A DNA stretch of 64,000 nucleotides from JADJOY01 sp016713535 [NCBI: Deltaproteobacteria bacterium] (GTDB lineage: Bacteria; JADJOY01): positions 309,187-373,186 of the forward strand of contig JADJOY010000010.1 of NCBI GenBank assembly GCA_016713535.1. The letters are read 5' to 3'. This document shows positions 27,366 to 37,619 of this stretch, piece after piece (position 1 is the stretch's first letter; each line of letters opens with the position of its first letter). Below the pieces are notes generated by a model, which ran no database searches, was not told where the DNA came from, and saw nothing but the letters and a program-made list of their open reading frames with translations. The position numbers and the translations under genes were made by a program.

Positions 27366-27886
27366 GTGTCGATCCCGCGAACCCGTCGATCCCGAACGTT
27401 CTTCCCGCTGATCCTCGCGGGCTCGCTCGCCGCGCTGCCGTGCCGGGCGAGTGCCCAGGAGGACGACGGCACCGACAGCGGCGCCGACACCGCCGCGCGC
27501 TTCGAAGCCCTCGACGCCAACCATGACGGCTGGATCACCAAGGCCGAGGCGGCGAAGGACCCGAGCGTCGCGTACGACGACTTGCTGCGGGTGGGCGACG
27601 CCAACCACGACGGCCGGCTGAGCCGCGGCGAGTTCGAGAGCGCCAACAACGAGATCCTCGCCAACGGCCCGGGGTTCGCTCGCGGTGACGACCAGCCGGA
27701 GGCGCTGTTCGTTCAGTGGGACGAGAACCGCGACGATCGCCTCGGCCCAAGCCGACCCTGCAGCGCATCCTCGACTCGCTCGGCCGCAAGGATGGCCCGC
27801 TCACCTTCGAGGAGTTCGTGGGCGGCTACGCCAAGGCGAGGAACCCCGCGCCGGCCACCGGCTCGAGTGCACCCGCGGGCAATTGA
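27366..27886 (+). CDS. Secreted EF-hand protein, frameshifted near the end
   Basis: About 173 residues. The start is GTG 27366 with AAAGGAG upstream. The signal peptide is FFPLILAGSLAALPCRASA. Three EF-hand loops follow: DANHDGWITKAE, DANHDGRLSRGE and DENRDDRLG. The frame breaks near 27746 in a C run (GGCCCAAGCCG). Adding one base continues as KPTLQRILDSLGRKDGPL and FEEFVGGYAKARN to the stop at 27886, supplying a fourth EF-hand-like helix. Such proteins bind calcium in the periplasm or outside. Divergent from the radical SAM gene. Confidence 0.75.
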
Positions 27887-27899
27887 TTCACCCCCGAAA

Positions 27900-27939
27900 A
27901 GCACGAGGGCCAGCGGGAATCCCCGCTGGCCCTCGTGCT
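27900..27939. terminator. Strong bidirectional terminator hairpin
   Basis: A perfect 17-18 bp stem (GCACGAGGGCCAGCGGG at 27901 pairing with 27922-27938) with a four-base loop AATC. AAAA precedes the left arm and serves the leftward strand as a U run. It sits between the convergent EF-hand and subtilase genes. Confidence 0.85.
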
Positions 27940-27981
27940 CACTCCGCCGCTCAGGTCAGCGGCGTGACGCGGTCGTGACGA

Positions 27982-29378
27982 TCACTCGTCGGTAAGCGCA
28001 CCGCCACAGCCACCGCCACCGCCGCAGGCGCACGCGTCGCCGATGCCGTCAGCGTTGGCGTCGGCTTGCGTCGCGTTGGCGACGTACGGGCAGTTGTCGT
28101 TCAGGTCCGGATCGCCATCGCCGTCGCGGTCCGGCGCCACGGTCACCGCGTTGGTGACGGCCTTGTAGGCGTTCAGGCGCATGCCGGTCGCGGTGGTGCC
28201 GTCCATCGATGTGATTGGATCACCGTTGCGGAGGATCTGCTCGCGGAGCTGGAGCATCGACAGGCCAGGGTTCGCGGCGAGCACGAGGCCGGCCACGCCC
28301 GAGACGTGCGGAGTGGCCATCGAGGTGCCGCTGAACGAGCTGTAACCGCCGATCACGGTGCTCAGGATGCCGACGCCAGGGCGCCGATGTCCACGGTGGA
28401 CTTGCCGTACTGCGAGAAGCTCGCCATCGCGTCCGACGAGTCCGTGGCCGCCACCGCGATCATGTTGGAGGTCGTGTAGTTCGACGGGTACGAGGCCGTG
28501 CAGTCGTTGTTCGCGCCGCTGTTGCCTGCGGCGTTGACCCACAGAATGCCGGCGTCACCGGCCGCCTGGATGGCGTTCTTCATGGCCGTCGACGAACCAC
28601 CGCCGCCCCACGAGTTGCTCGAAACTCGGATGTCGGCACCGCTGGCGGGGTTGTTCTTGGTCGCGATGATGTAGTTGACGCACTCGATCGCATCGAGAGT
28701 CGAGCCCGAGCCGGAGGCGCTCAGGAACTTGCACGGGAGGATGCTCGCGTTCCAGTTGGTGCCCGCGACGCCGAGTGCGTTGTTGGGCACGGCGCCGATG
28801 GTGCCACCGCAGTGGGTGCCATGATCGTTGTCGTCTTGGGGGTTCCCTGTGCTGCTGATCGCGTTCCAGCCGTGGACGTCGTCGACGTAGCCGTTGCCAT
28901 CGTCATCGAGACCGTTGCCAGCCGTCTCACCCGCGTTCGTCCAGATGTTGGCCGCGAGGTCGGGGTGGGTCAGGTCGGCGCCGGTGTCGATCACGTTGAT
29001 GACGATCGACGCGTTGCCGGTCGTAACGTTCCACGCCGCAGGCGCTGAGATCTTGTTCCATCCCCACTGCGAGCTGTACTGCGGGTCGTTCGGGGTCGCG
29101 TCCGCGTAGTAGATGTAGTTCGGCTCGGCGATCTCGATCGCGGGATTCGCGGCGAGCGCCGCGGCGGCGTCCTCGACCGAGAGCCCGGGGCGAAGCCTGA
29201 GCTGGTGGTAGGCGCCCGTGTGCTTGCCCAGCGTTCCCTGCGCGGATACGGCGGCGTTCGAGGCGCGGCCCTTGAACTTCACGATCAGCTCGCCCGGAAC
29301 GTAATCGGCCGCCGAGGCGGCTCCCACCGCCGCGAGGCCTGCCGCTGCAAGCCCCAACAACCAACCCTTCGTTCGCAT
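27982..29378 (-). CDS. Secreted subtilisin-like serine protease (S8), frameshifted
   Basis: About 465 residues. ATG 29378 follows a GGGGGAGAAAGG Shine-Dalgarno. Signal peptide (LLGLAAAGLAAVGAASA), an I9-like propeptide (ELIVKFKGRAS), then the S8 domain with Asp in VINVIDTGAD, His in DNDHGTHCGG, oxyanion Asn in WVNAAGNSG and Ser in FSGTSMATPHVSG. The frame breaks near 28383 inside GGCGCCCTGG; one extra C gives the standard DIGAPGVGILSTV. The C-terminus has thrombospondin-3-like calcium repeats (DRDGDGDPDLNDNCPYV, DANADGIGDACA) and a Gly/Cys-rich tail. All three catalytic residues are intact, so the break is probably a sequence error. Confidence 0.9.
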
Positions 29379-29541
29379 GTGTGCCCTTTCTCCCCCGGCC
29401 CAATCGTGGAGCCGTGGCTGTTGTGTACGGATCGTGAGGTGGATCGAGAACCGGTACGACGTCTCTCGATTGTGCCGGAAAGATGCTGCGGGGCGCAATG
29501 ACTGCAACGCGTGCCGTTGGTGAGCCGCACCTCACGAAATG

Positions 29542-31818
29542 TCAGCGTGACGAGAGCTCGAGCAGCGTGACGCTGTGAGGCGGCTGGTCGAGCGAGAGTC
29601 CCGCGGCCGGCAACGTGGATTCCACGCCGCCAAACACCTCGCGGACGGCGTAGGCCCGGTCGTCGAGCGTCAGCTCGGTCCGGCTCCAGGCGCGCGCCCG
29701 CCGAACGTCCTCCCAGTTGAAGATCCCGAGCACGATCGTTCCACCCGGTCGGTCGAGCTTCCAGAGCGAGGGCGTCTCGATCTGGCTGAGCGCGTCCACG
29801 CCGACGAGGCGCGCCAGATAGAGCTGGATCGGTGCCGTGTAGGCCTTGGACGCGGCTGCGTCGAGAAGATCGAGCGGCGTCGCGGCGCGGCCTTCCTGGA
29901 CGATCGCGAGGAGGTCGGGGTGGGTGAGGAGCGCGAGGCGTTCGTGCGGTAGTCGCGTGAGGGCGTCGCCCGCGAACCACAGGCCGCCCGAGAGCGCCAC
30001 GTAAGAGGCGACCGCGCGCGCTTCATCGAAATTCAGCGCCGGCTCGACGATCACGTGGTCCGGATCGGATCGGAAGAAGCGCTCGTGGGTGTGCGAGCGA
30101 GCGGACGTGCCGAGCGCCTCGGCTTCGTAGAACGGCCAGGAGGGGCCGGGGAACTGAAGCTCGACATCGTTGCTCTGGCGGTAGTAGTCGAGGGCACCGG
30201 CGCTCGCGAGCCACGGGCCGGCGATTCCGATGATGGTGACGTCGGGGCCGAGCGTCTCTCGAATGAGCCGAAGGCCGCGCCGGTACGCGTCGAGGCCGGT
30301 CGCGGACGCGTCGAAGTGGCGGCCTTCGTAGCTTGCGCCGAACAGGAAGTCCGCCTTGACGAGGCCGAAGCCGGCGTCGCGGATGCGCGCCAGGTTGGAG
30401 CGCACGAATTCCGCGGCCGCCGGGTGGGTCACGTCGATCACGCGCCGCGAGAACCCGAACAGCGCCGAGCCGTAGATCACCGGCGAGCCGTCGTCGCGGG
30501 TCACGAACCAGTCGGGATGCTGGGCGACGATCGGCAGCGCATCGTCGACCAAGAACGGCGCGATCCAGATGCCTGGGACGAGGCCGAGGTCGCGAATCTG
30601 CTTCGCGACGCCCTCGTATCCTGACGGGAACTTCTCGTTCATGCGCCAGTCGCCCCACGCGGTCTGGTAGCCGTCGTCGAGCTGGACGGCCTGGTAGCCG
30701 AGCAGCGCGAGGTGCTCGGCCATGAAACGGGCTTCGCCCAGCAGCGACGGCTCGTCGATGGCCGCGTAGAAGTCCGACCAGCTGGACCAGCCGAGGCGAA
30801 TTTTGGGCGTGGTGTCCGAGCGCGGCAGCACCTCCATTCGCTCACTGGCGAGCGCCGCGTGGGCGGCCAGCGCTTCGAGGCCCGAGGGGTAGCTCGCGAG
30901 CACGAGCTCTTCCGACTCGAGCGCGGATCCGGGGGCGAGCGGGACGTGATCGCCGGTGACGCCCGAGACCAAGCGCAGCGCCGTGAAGGCGCCGGTGGCC
31001 TCGGCGGGGAGCCCGGCGCCGAGCGCGGGGTCGAAACCCGCGAGCACCGAGGTCTTGAAGCGCTCCGCGGTGAGCGCGCCCGCCAGCAATGCGCCGCCGC
31101 GAGCCGGCGCCTCGATTGCGACGTTCCACCACGAGAGCGGGATGCCGTCTCGCCCGCGCAGCAGGGTCTCGAGGGTCTGCGCTTCGGTGGCCGTGTTGTT
31201 GTTGAGCTGGAAGAGCTCGTCGTCCGGCACGATCCGCCCGGCGGCGTCGGCGCCCGTCTGGCCGGGGTTCACGGTGACCGTGCCGGCGAAGCTCCACGAG
31301 CTCTGGCCCTGGATCCACATCGTGGAGGTGGCCGGATCGCCGCCTATCCTGACCCATCCGCCGTCCCCGGGCCGGGCGCCGAGCTCGAAGCCCTCGATCG
31401 TGACCGTCGTGCCCGTTCGGTTGCGTGCGACGAGGCGCGTCACGACCCCGCGCCGGTCGTCGGTGGCGCGCAGCGTGGTGACCAGGTCGGGTGCGCCCGC
31501 CGCGCCGGCGAAGGTCAGGGTCCACTCGGGTGCGCCGTCCGCGCTCGTGCCGCGCGTGGTGAGGTGCTCGGGGTAGCCGTCCGGGCCCAGCCAGCGGCCG
31601 TCGACGTGCAGCCGGGGCACGAGCGCACGAGCCTCGATCGGGGTGCCGTCCGGTGAGCGCGGCAGAACGATGGAGATGCGGCCGTTCGGCTCGTCGAGCC
31701 GCACCGTCTCGGAAGCGTTCGGAGGCGGGGATCCCGAGCACGCCGCCATCGCACAAGCGAGAGTCGCCCAGGCCGCCCACCAGGGCTCGGCTCGCGGGCG
31801 ATCTACGCGTGGCGGCAT
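29542..31818 (-). CDS. GH36-type alpha-galactosidase (melibiase family) lipoprotein
   Basis: 758 residues. The N-terminal signal WAAWATLACAMAACSG has a probable lipobox Cys. A beta-sandwich domain (about 40-330) is followed by a TIM barrel with clan GH-D signatures: GWSSWSDFYAAI, YQAVQLDDGYQ, GIWIAPFLV and LVKADFLFG, where Asp in K-A-D is the expected nucleophile. SNDVELQFPGPSWP carries the likely acid/base Asp. A C-terminal beta domain ends the protein. It would hydrolyse alpha-galactosides outside the cytoplasm; specificity within GH36 is not certain. Start ATG 31818; the next gene is divergent, 23 bp away. Confidence 0.85.
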   Translation of the reverse strand: MPPRVDRPRAEPWWAAWATLACAMAACSGSPPPNASETVRLDEPNGRISIVLPRSPDGTPIEARALVPRLHVDGRWLGPDGYPEHLTTRGTSADGAPEWTLTFAGAAGAPDLVTTLRATDDRRGVVTRLVARNRTGTTVTIEGFELGARPGDGGWVRIGGDPATSTMWIQGQSSWSFAGTVTVNPGQTGADAAGRIVPDDELFQLNNNTATEAQTLETLLRGRDGIPLSWWNVAIEAPARGGALLAGALTAERFKTSVLAGFDPALGAGLPAEATGAFTALRLVSGVTGDHVPLAPGSALESEELVLASYPSGLEALAAHAALASERMEVLPRSDTTPKIRLGWSSWSDFYAAIDEPSLLGEARFMAEHLALLGYQAVQLDDGYQTAWGDWRMNEKFPSGYEGVAKQIRDLGLVPGIWIAPFLVDDALPIVAQHPDWFVTRDDGSPVIYGSALFGFSRRVIDVTHPAAAEFVRSNLARIRDAGFGLVKADFLFGASYEGRHFDASATGLDAYRRGLRLIRETLGPDVTIIGIAGPWLASAGALDYYRQSNDVELQFPGPSWPFYEAEALGTSARSHTHERFFRSDPDHVIVEPALNFDEARAVASYVALSGGLWFAGDALTRLPHERLALLTHPDLLAIVQEGRAATPLDLLDAAASKAYTAPIQLYLARLVGVDALSQIETPSLWKLDRPGGTIVLGIFNWEDVRRARAWSRTELTLDDRAYAVREVFGGVESTLPAAGLSLDQPPHSVTLLELSSR

Positions 31819-31841
31819 CGCGCCAGTATTCTAGCCGCCTC

Positions 31842-32903
31842 ATGGCGAACTTCCGCTCCGACAACAACGCCGGGCTCGTGCCCGAGGCGCTCGACGCGAT
31901 GGTGCGCGCGGGGGACGGCGGGCACGCGATCGGCTACGGCGACGACCTCGACACGGCGCGGGCCGTGGCCGCGTTCCAGGCCCTCTTCGGCGCCGAGTCG
32001 GCGGCCTTCTTCGTCGCCACCGGTACGGCGGCGAACACCCTCGCCGTGGCGAGCCTGACCCGCTCGTACCAGCGCGTGCTCTGCCACGAGCACGCGCACT
32101 GGTGCCGCGACGAGTCCACCGCTCCCGAACGCATCACCGGCTGTCGCACCCACCCCATCCCGTCGCCCCGTCCCAAGCTCACGCCGGACGACGTGCGCCG
32201 CGCCGCCGACACCGGACGCGGGGACGTGCACGAGCCGCAGCCAGGCGCGCTCACGATCTCGAATCCCACCGAGCTCGGGGTCGTTTACACGCCCGAGGAG
32301 ACGGCCGCCCTCGCGGCCACCGCTCACGACCTGGGTTACCGCGTCCACGTCGATGGCGCGCGCTTCGCGAGCGCGGTGGCCTTCCTGGGCGTGCATCCGC
32401 GGGCGCTCACCACCGACGCGGGGATCGATGCGCTGAGCTTCGGTGGGACCAAGAACGGGCTCGCCTTCGGCGAGGCCGTGATCTTCTTCCCGCAGGGCGA
32501 CGGCCACGCGTTCCGGAGCGCCGTCCACGACTTCCCGTACCACCGCAAGGCGAGCGGGCACCTGCTGAGCAAGCACCGCTTCGTGAGCGCGCCCTTCGAC
32601 GCAGTGCTGGCCGACGGCGCGTGGCTACGTCATGCCCGGCACGCCAACGCGATGGCGCGGCGTCTCGGCGACGGGCTCACGTCCCTCGGCCACCCCCCCG
32701 CGCTTCCGATCGAGAGCAACGGCGTGTTTCTCGCCTTGCCCGCGAACGTGATCGAGCACCTACGATCGCGCGGTCACGAGTTCTACGGTTTCGGCGATCC
32801 GGCCTGGAACATGGTCCGGCTCATGGCCGCCTTCGACACCCGCCCGGAGGACGTCGACGCATTGATCGCCGACGTGCGGGCCTCCAGCACGGCGAGCGAT
32901 TGA
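31842..32903 (+). CDS. Low-specificity L-threonine aldolase-like PLP enzyme (beta-eliminating lyase family)
   Basis: 353 residues, fold-type I PLP enzyme. MANFRSDNNAGLVPEAL opens it. AFFVATGTAANTLAV binds the cofactor phosphate, YRVHVDGARFASAVA has the ring-binding Asp, and ALSFGGTKNGLAFGEAV holds the Schiff-base Lys. These are the marks of threonine aldolases, which split threonine or allo-threonine to glycine and acetaldehyde. The Arg near the end (NMVRLMAAFDT) fits carboxylate binding. Only 3 bases separate it from the next gene, so it heads a small operon. Confidence 0.85.
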   Translation: MANFRSDNNAGLVPEALDAMVRAGDGGHAIGYGDDLDTARAVAAFQALFGAESAAFFVATGTAANTLAVASLTRSYQRVLCHEHAHWCRDESTAPERITGCRTHPIPSPRPKLTPDDVRRAADTGRGDVHEPQPGALTISNPTELGVVYTPEETAALAATAHDLGYRVHVDGARFASAVAFLGVHPRALTTDAGIDALSFGGTKNGLAFGEAVIFFPQGDGHAFRSAVHDFPYHRKASGHLLSKHRFVSAPFDAVLADGAWLRHARHANAMARRLGDGLTSLGHPPALPIESNGVFLALPANVIEHLRSRGHEFYGFGDPAWNMVRLMAAFDTRPEDVDALIADVRASSTASD

Positions 32904-32906
32904 CCG

Positions 32907-33122
32907 ATGGACTGGAAGGAGCTGCTGCCGATCGCGATCTCGCTGGGCACGGCCTTCACCGTGATGCTGGTGCTGCGCGCGGTGTTCAAGACCGCGATCA
33001 CCCTGCTCCGGCTACTGTTCTTCCTCGTGGTCGCCGCGGCCATCTACGTGTTCCTCTTCGCGCCCGACTCCGACCCCGCCTTGCTGCTCAAGTCCGCGTT
33101 TCAAGTGATCAGCGGCAAGTGA
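32907..33122 (+). CDS. Small two-helix membrane protein, unknown function
   Basis: 71 residues beginning MDWKELLPIAISLG, with two hydrophobic helices (AISLGTAFTVMLVLRAVF and ITLLRLLFFLVVAAAIYVFL) and a short polar tail. It starts 3 bases after the aldolase stop and ends 6 bases before the next start, so it is cotranscribed. No family recognised. Confidence 0.65.
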   Translation: MDWKELLPIAISLGTAFTVMLVLRAVFKTAITLLRLLFFLVVAAAIYVFLFAPDSDPALLLKSAFQVISGK

Positions 33123-33128
33123 AGTGAC

Positions 33129-33896
33129 GTGAGCGATCTCGACCCCTCGCCCGCCCCAGGGGCGGACCTCGACGCCGACGAGCGCGCCACGCGCGAGCGA
33201 CTCTATGCTCGCTACCGGCCGACCCGCGTGGTCGTCGCGCGCCCGAGGAGAGCCGATGCGAGCGTGTGGACGGTGCGCGTCGCGCTGCTCGCGGTGGTCG
33301 TGATGGTGGTCGGCTTGCGCTGGTGGGCGACACGAGCCGTACCGCGCAAGATCGACCGCGCGCCCATCGACATCGCCGGCGAGCCGCACCAAGAGGAGGT
33401 GAACGACCGCGAGCCGATCCAGTGGCGCCACGAGAACGACGTCGTGACGATCAAGCCGCTCGCCCGGTACAGGATCGCCGGTCGGGTGGTGGGGACGAGC
33501 CGTTACCGTTTCGGTTGGCAGGGCGCGCTGGTCCCGTGGGACGTGGGCCTGGTCTGGGGAAAGATGACCTCCGACGAGGTGCTCGAGCACATCCACTTCC
33601 AGCAGTCCGGCCGGTTCCTCCACTACCTGTACAGCGCCAAGCTGCCCGTGGACGAGGGTTACGTGATCAATCACGCGGCCAACAACCACTGGATCCCCGC
33701 CAGCCAGAACGTCCGCCGCGCCATCGGCCAGCTCGACGAAGGCGACCTGCTCGAGGCGGAGGGTTACCTGGTGCGGGCCGAGCGCGCCGGCGGGGGCGAC
33801 TGGAGCTCGAGCCTGACCCGCAGCGACACCGGGGATGGGGCCTGTGAGCTCATGTACGTGACACGGCTCAAGGTCGGCGCTCGCGTCTACGAGTGA
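33129..33896 (+). CDS. Single-pass membrane protein with extracytoplasmic domain, unknown function
   Basis: 255 residues from GTG 33129. A polar N-terminus of about 45 residues precedes one helix (VRVALLAVVVMVVGLRWWA). The remaining 185 residues would lie outside the membrane: YRIAGRVVGTSRYRFGWQG, EHIHFQQSGRFLHYLYSAK, NNHWIPASQNVRRAI and a C-terminal TRSDTGDGACELMYVTRL. The His/Trp-rich conserved-looking segments suggest a real domain, possibly beta-barrel-like, but I do not recognise it. Third gene of the aldolase operon. Confidence 0.65.
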   Translation: MSDLDPSPAPGADLDADERATRERLYARYRPTRVVVARPRRADASVWTVRVALLAVVVMVVGLRWWATRAVPRKIDRAPIDIAGEPHQEEVNDREPIQWRHENDVVTIKPLARYRIAGRVVGTSRYRFGWQGALVPWDVGLVWGKMTSDEVLEHIHFQQSGRFLHYLYSAKLPVDEGYVINHAANNHWIPASQNVRRAIGQLDEGDLLEAEGYLVRAERAGGGDWSSSLTRSDTGDGACELMYVTRLKVGARVYE

Positions 33897-33959
33897 GAGC
33901 TGGCCGGCTTTCGGCCCGGCGCGGCTTCTTGTAGAAGGGCGCACCCACGCCCTTCGTCC

Positions 33960-34556
33960 ATGCCGCGCACCGGTCACGCCCCCACGCTCACGACACTCGT
34001 CGCCACGAGCGTCGCCGCAGCCGCCATGCCGGCTCTCGCCGCATCGGCGCGCGCGCCCGGAATCGCCATACCCGAGTGGGTGACGGTCGCGTCGTTGGCG
34101 TTGCCCTTCGCGATCGCATGGATGCGGCGCGCGAAGCCGGTCGGTGGGTGGCTCTTCGTCTATCTCTGGGAGGGGCTCGCGCGCGCGGTGCTGGCGGTGG
34201 CAGCCGGGCTCGCCGCCAACTGGGACCGGTTCGCGGCGGCGTCCTGGCATGGCGATCACCGACGCCATCTCGCGTTCGTTGTGGCTGTGGTACCGCCGAT
34301 CCTGCTGGCGGCGCTCGAGATGGCGGTGGCGATCCTCGCGTTGCGGCCGTCCGGCCGGACCGCCGGCGCGCTGCGCCGGCTGCGAGCGGTCCTGGGCGCG
34401 GAGGTCGGCGCGGGGCTGCTCGCCGTGGTGCTCGACTCGCTCTACTGGCCGCAGAATCTCGTGTTCAGCGGACCCGGGCTGGTGTGGCCGTTGCTCTGGA
34501 GCGCGTATTTCCACGGATCGAAGCGGGTAGCGTCGATGGTCCGGTCGCGCCCCTGA
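33960..34556 (+). CDS. Polytopic membrane protein, possibly DUF2569-like
   Basis: 198 residues with four to five hydrophobic helices. The pattern VGGWLFVYLWEGLAR in the first half and WPLLWSAYFHGSKRVASM at the end resembles DUF2569 membrane proteins, where a terminal Y-x5-S-x-R-V is typical. That match is by eye and weak. The function is unknown. It stands alone, 63 bp after the previous gene, and 179 bp before the aldehyde dehydrogenase operon. Confidence 0.55.
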   Translation: MPRTGHAPTLTTLVATSVAAAAMPALAASARAPGIAIPEWVTVASLALPFAIAWMRRAKPVGGWLFVYLWEGLARAVLAVAAGLAANWDRFAAASWHGDHRRHLAFVVAVVPPILLAALEMAVAILALRPSGRTAGALRRLRAVLGAEVGAGLLAVVLDSLYWPQNLVFSGPGLVWPLLWSAYFHGSKRVASMVRSRP

Positions 34557-34735
34557 CGCGACGGCGCCGTGGGACCAGCGCGACGCGAGGTGGTCGTGTC
34601 GCACCAGCGTCGTTTCACCCGCGCTTCACTGGACCCGCGCGAGTGCCTCGGGCTAAACCTGAGCTTCGTCGCTCGGATCGGCGTCGAGCGTCGTCCGAGC
34701 TGAAAATCCCCACCCGTTCCGAGCGAGGCCCGAGC

Positions 34736-36136
34736 GTGAGCGACCTGAGCTACGCCGTCGACAATCCTGCCACCGGGGAGACCTACTGCACGCGGACGCT
34801 CGCCACGGTGGACGAGGCGAGCGCGCTGGTGAAAGCGTCATCGGCGGCTCAGCGTCGCTGGGCGCGAACCACGATCGCCGAGCGTGTCGCGCTGGTCGAG
34901 CGTTTCGCCGACGCGACGATCGCCCGCCTCGAAGAGATGGCCCGCGACATCACGGGCCAGATGGGCAAGCCGATCCAGGAGGCGCGCGGCGAGGTGCGGA
35001 CCATGGCGGACCGCGCGCGCAAGAGCGCGGCGCTCGCCGAGAGCGCGCTCGCGGCGCAGGAGCTGCCACCCAAGGAGGGTTTCTTGCGCCGCATCGTGCG
35101 CGAGCCCGTCGGCGTGGTGCTCGACATCCCCGCCTGGAACTACCCGCTGCTCACCGCGGTCAACGTGATCGTGCCGGCGCTCCTCGCCGGTAACTCGGTC
35201 ATCGTCAAGCACTCGCGACGCACGCCGCTGTGTGGCGTGCACTTCGAGAGCGCGTTCCGCGAGGCCGGAGCGCCCGACGACCTGGTTCGCGCTCTCGACG
35301 CCGACCACGCGGTGACGGCTTCGATGCTCGCCGCGCCCGAGCTCGGCTACGTGGTCTTCACGGGCAGCGTCTCCGGCGGTCGCGAGATCTACAAGGCGGT
35401 CGCCGGGAAGCGCTTCATCGACTGCGGGCTCGAGCTCGGCGGCAAGGATCCCGCATACGTGCGCGCCGACGCGGATCTGGACTTCGCGGTGCCGAACCTG
35501 GCCGAAGGTGCGTTCTACAACACCGGTCAATCGTGCTGCGCGATCGAGCGCATCTACGTCCACGAGAGCCGCTATCGCGACTTCGTGGAGGCGTTCGTCG
35601 AGAACACCAAGGCGACGTACAGGCCCGGTGATCCGATGGCCGATGCCACCACGCTCGGCGCCATGGCGCAGGCGTCGGCGGTGAGGACGCTCACCGCGCA
35701 GATCGAGGACGCGGTCGCCAAGGGAGCGCGGCTCCTGCTCGGCGGGAAGCCCGCGACCGTGAACGGCCGGGGGCGATTCTTCGAGGCCACGGTCGTCGCC
35801 GACGCGACGAACCCGATGGAGATCATGGCCGAAGAGTCGTTCGGGCCGGTGATCGGGATCGCGTCCGTGAAGGACGACGAGGACGCGGTCGCGAAGATGA
35901 ACGACAACCTCTACGGTCTGACCGCGAGCATCTGGTCGCGTGACGTGGACAGGTCGATGGAGCTGGCCTCGCGGATCGACGCCGGGACGCTCTTCCTCAA
36001 CCGCTGCGACTACCTCGAGCCCGAGCTGCCGTGGACCGGCTACAAGGACAGCGGCAAGGGCTCGACGCTCTCGGCGATCGGCATCGTCGCGTTCACCCGT
36101 CCCAAGTCGATCCACTTCCGTCTGCCCAAGCCCTGA
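34736..36136 (+). CDS. NAD(P)-dependent aldehyde dehydrogenase
   Basis: 466 residues from GTG 34736 with GCGAGG upstream. Signatures: DIPAWNYPLLTAVNVIVPAL (substrate tunnel), VFTGSVSGGREIYK (Rossmann loop), GLELGGKDPAYV (general-base Glu) and YNTGQSCCAIERIYV (catalytic Cys). LFLNRCDYLEPELPWTGYKDSGKG ends as in succinate-semialdehyde and aminoaldehyde dehydrogenases. First gene of an operon with a glutamine-synthetase-like ligase, an Fe-alcohol dehydrogenase and a gamma-glutamyl hydrolase, so the likely substrate is a gamma-glutamylated aminoaldehyde (inference from context). Confidence 0.9.
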   Translation: MSDLSYAVDNPATGETYCTRTLATVDEASALVKASSAAQRRWARTTIAERVALVERFADATIARLEEMARDITGQMGKPIQEARGEVRTMADRARKSAALAESALAAQELPPKEGFLRRIVREPVGVVLDIPAWNYPLLTAVNVIVPALLAGNSVIVKHSRRTPLCGVHFESAFREAGAPDDLVRALDADHAVTASMLAAPELGYVVFTGSVSGGREIYKAVAGKRFIDCGLELGGKDPAYVRADADLDFAVPNLAEGAFYNTGQSCCAIERIYVHESRYRDFVEAFVENTKATYRPGDPMADATTLGAMAQASAVRTLTAQIEDAVAKGARLLLGGKPATVNGRGRFFEATVVADATNPMEIMAEESFGPVIGIASVKDDEDAVAKMNDNLYGLTASIWSRDVDRSMELASRIDAGTLFLNRCDYLEPELPWTGYKDSGKGSTLSAIGIVAFTRPKSIHFRLPKP

Positions 36137-36196
36137 GCGGAGCACCGCTGCACCGCGCCTTTTTCCCCACCGCCCACCGAAGGAGAACGACACCCG

Positions 36197-37560
36197 ATGG
36201 ACGCCACCCAGGTCGCGAAGGATCTCGAGGAGCGCGGCATCAAGCGCATCAAGGTGGGCGGTTTCGACGTCGACGGCGTGTTGCGCGGCAAGTACATCAG
36301 CGCCGCGAAGTTCGAGTCGGCGCTCAAGAACGGACTCGGCTTCTGCGACGTGATCTTCGGTTGGGACTCGAACGACGTCCTCTACGACAACGTCCAGGTC
36401 ACCGGCTGGCACACCGGCTACCCCGACACGCTGGCCAAGATCGAGCTCGATAGCTACCGCGTCGTGCCGTGGGAGGAGTCGACGGCCTTCTTCCTGTTGG
36501 ATTTCTACGGCAAGGACGGAAAGCCGCTCGCCATCTCGCCGCTCCAGGTGCTCAAGCGCGTCGTGAAGCGGGTCGAGAGCATGGGCTACTGCCCGCTGAC
36601 ATCGGCGGAGTACGAGTACTTCTTCTTCAACGAGACGCCAGCCTCGGCGCGAAAGAAGAACTGGATCGACCTCGAGCCGCTCTCGCCCGGCATGTTCGGC
36701 TACAGCGTGCTGCGTGCCAGCACCTACAGCGAGTTGGTGACGAGCATCATCGAGGGCATGAACGCCTACGACGTGCCGATCGAGGGCATGCACACCGAGA
36801 CCGGCCGGGTGTCTACGAGACCGCCATCGCCTACGACCACGCGGTGAAGTCGGCGATCCGCGCCGCTCTGTTCAAGACCGGCGTAAAGGAGATCGCCTCG
36901 CGTCGCAACTTGCTCGCGACGTTCATGGCCAAGGTCAACAAGAACCTGCCGGGCTGCGGCGGCCACGTCCACCAGAGCTTGTGGAGCGCGGATCGCGGCG
37001 AAAACCTGTTCGCCAAGGGCGCCGACTCGATGGGCATGAGCAAGCTCTTCCGCCACTACATGGGCGGGTTGGTTCGCACGCTGCCCGGGTTCACGCTCAT
37101 GTATTGCCCGACCATCAACTCCTACAAGCGCCTCGTCGAGAACACCTGGGCTCCGACGAAGGCGACGTGGGGAATGGAGAACCGAACCACCGCCACCCGT
37201 GTCATCACCGGCCCCGGCGCCAAGGCGACGCGGGTCGAGATGCGCCTCGCCGGCGCAGACTGCAACCCGTTCCTGGCCATGGCGGCGTGCCTCGCGGCGG
37301 GCGCTCACGGCATCGAGAAGGGGCTCAAGATCCCCGACCTGTGCACCGGAAACGCCTACGAGGCGAAGGCCGGGAAGTACGAGGACCTGCCGCGCTCGCT
37401 GGGCGAGGCCACCGACAAGTTCGAGCAGAACGGCGTCGCTCGCGACTGGTTCGGCGACGCCTTCGTCGATCACTACGTCGCGACGCGGCGGTGGGAAGTG
37501 CGCCAGTACCAGCTCGCCGTGACCAACTGGGAGCTCGACCGCTATCTCGAGCTCGTGTGA
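36197..37560 (+). CDS. Glutamine-synthetase-like gamma-glutamylamide ligase, frameshifted
   Basis: About 454 residues. Preceded by AAGGAGAACGACACCCG, a good ribosome binding site. The N-terminal beta-grasp domain (IKVGGFDVDGVLRGKYIS) is the short GlnA-3/PuuA type. The catalytic domain has SAEYEYFFFNE, GGHVHQSLWS (ammonia/metal His region), NSYKRLVENTWAPTKATWG and EMRLAGADCNPFLAMAA. It lacks the adenylylation loop of GlnA-I, as expected for gamma-glutamylpolyamine or ethanolamide synthetases. The frame breaks near 36811 (ACCGGCCGGG); one C restores the standard TETGPGVYE. The role is ATP-dependent gamma-glutamylation of an amine. Confidence 0.85.
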
Positions 37561-37619
37561 GGGGGCGCCCGCCGGCGCTGCCTCGTTTCTCGCTCGCTGC
37601 TGCTCCGAGGAAGCCATGA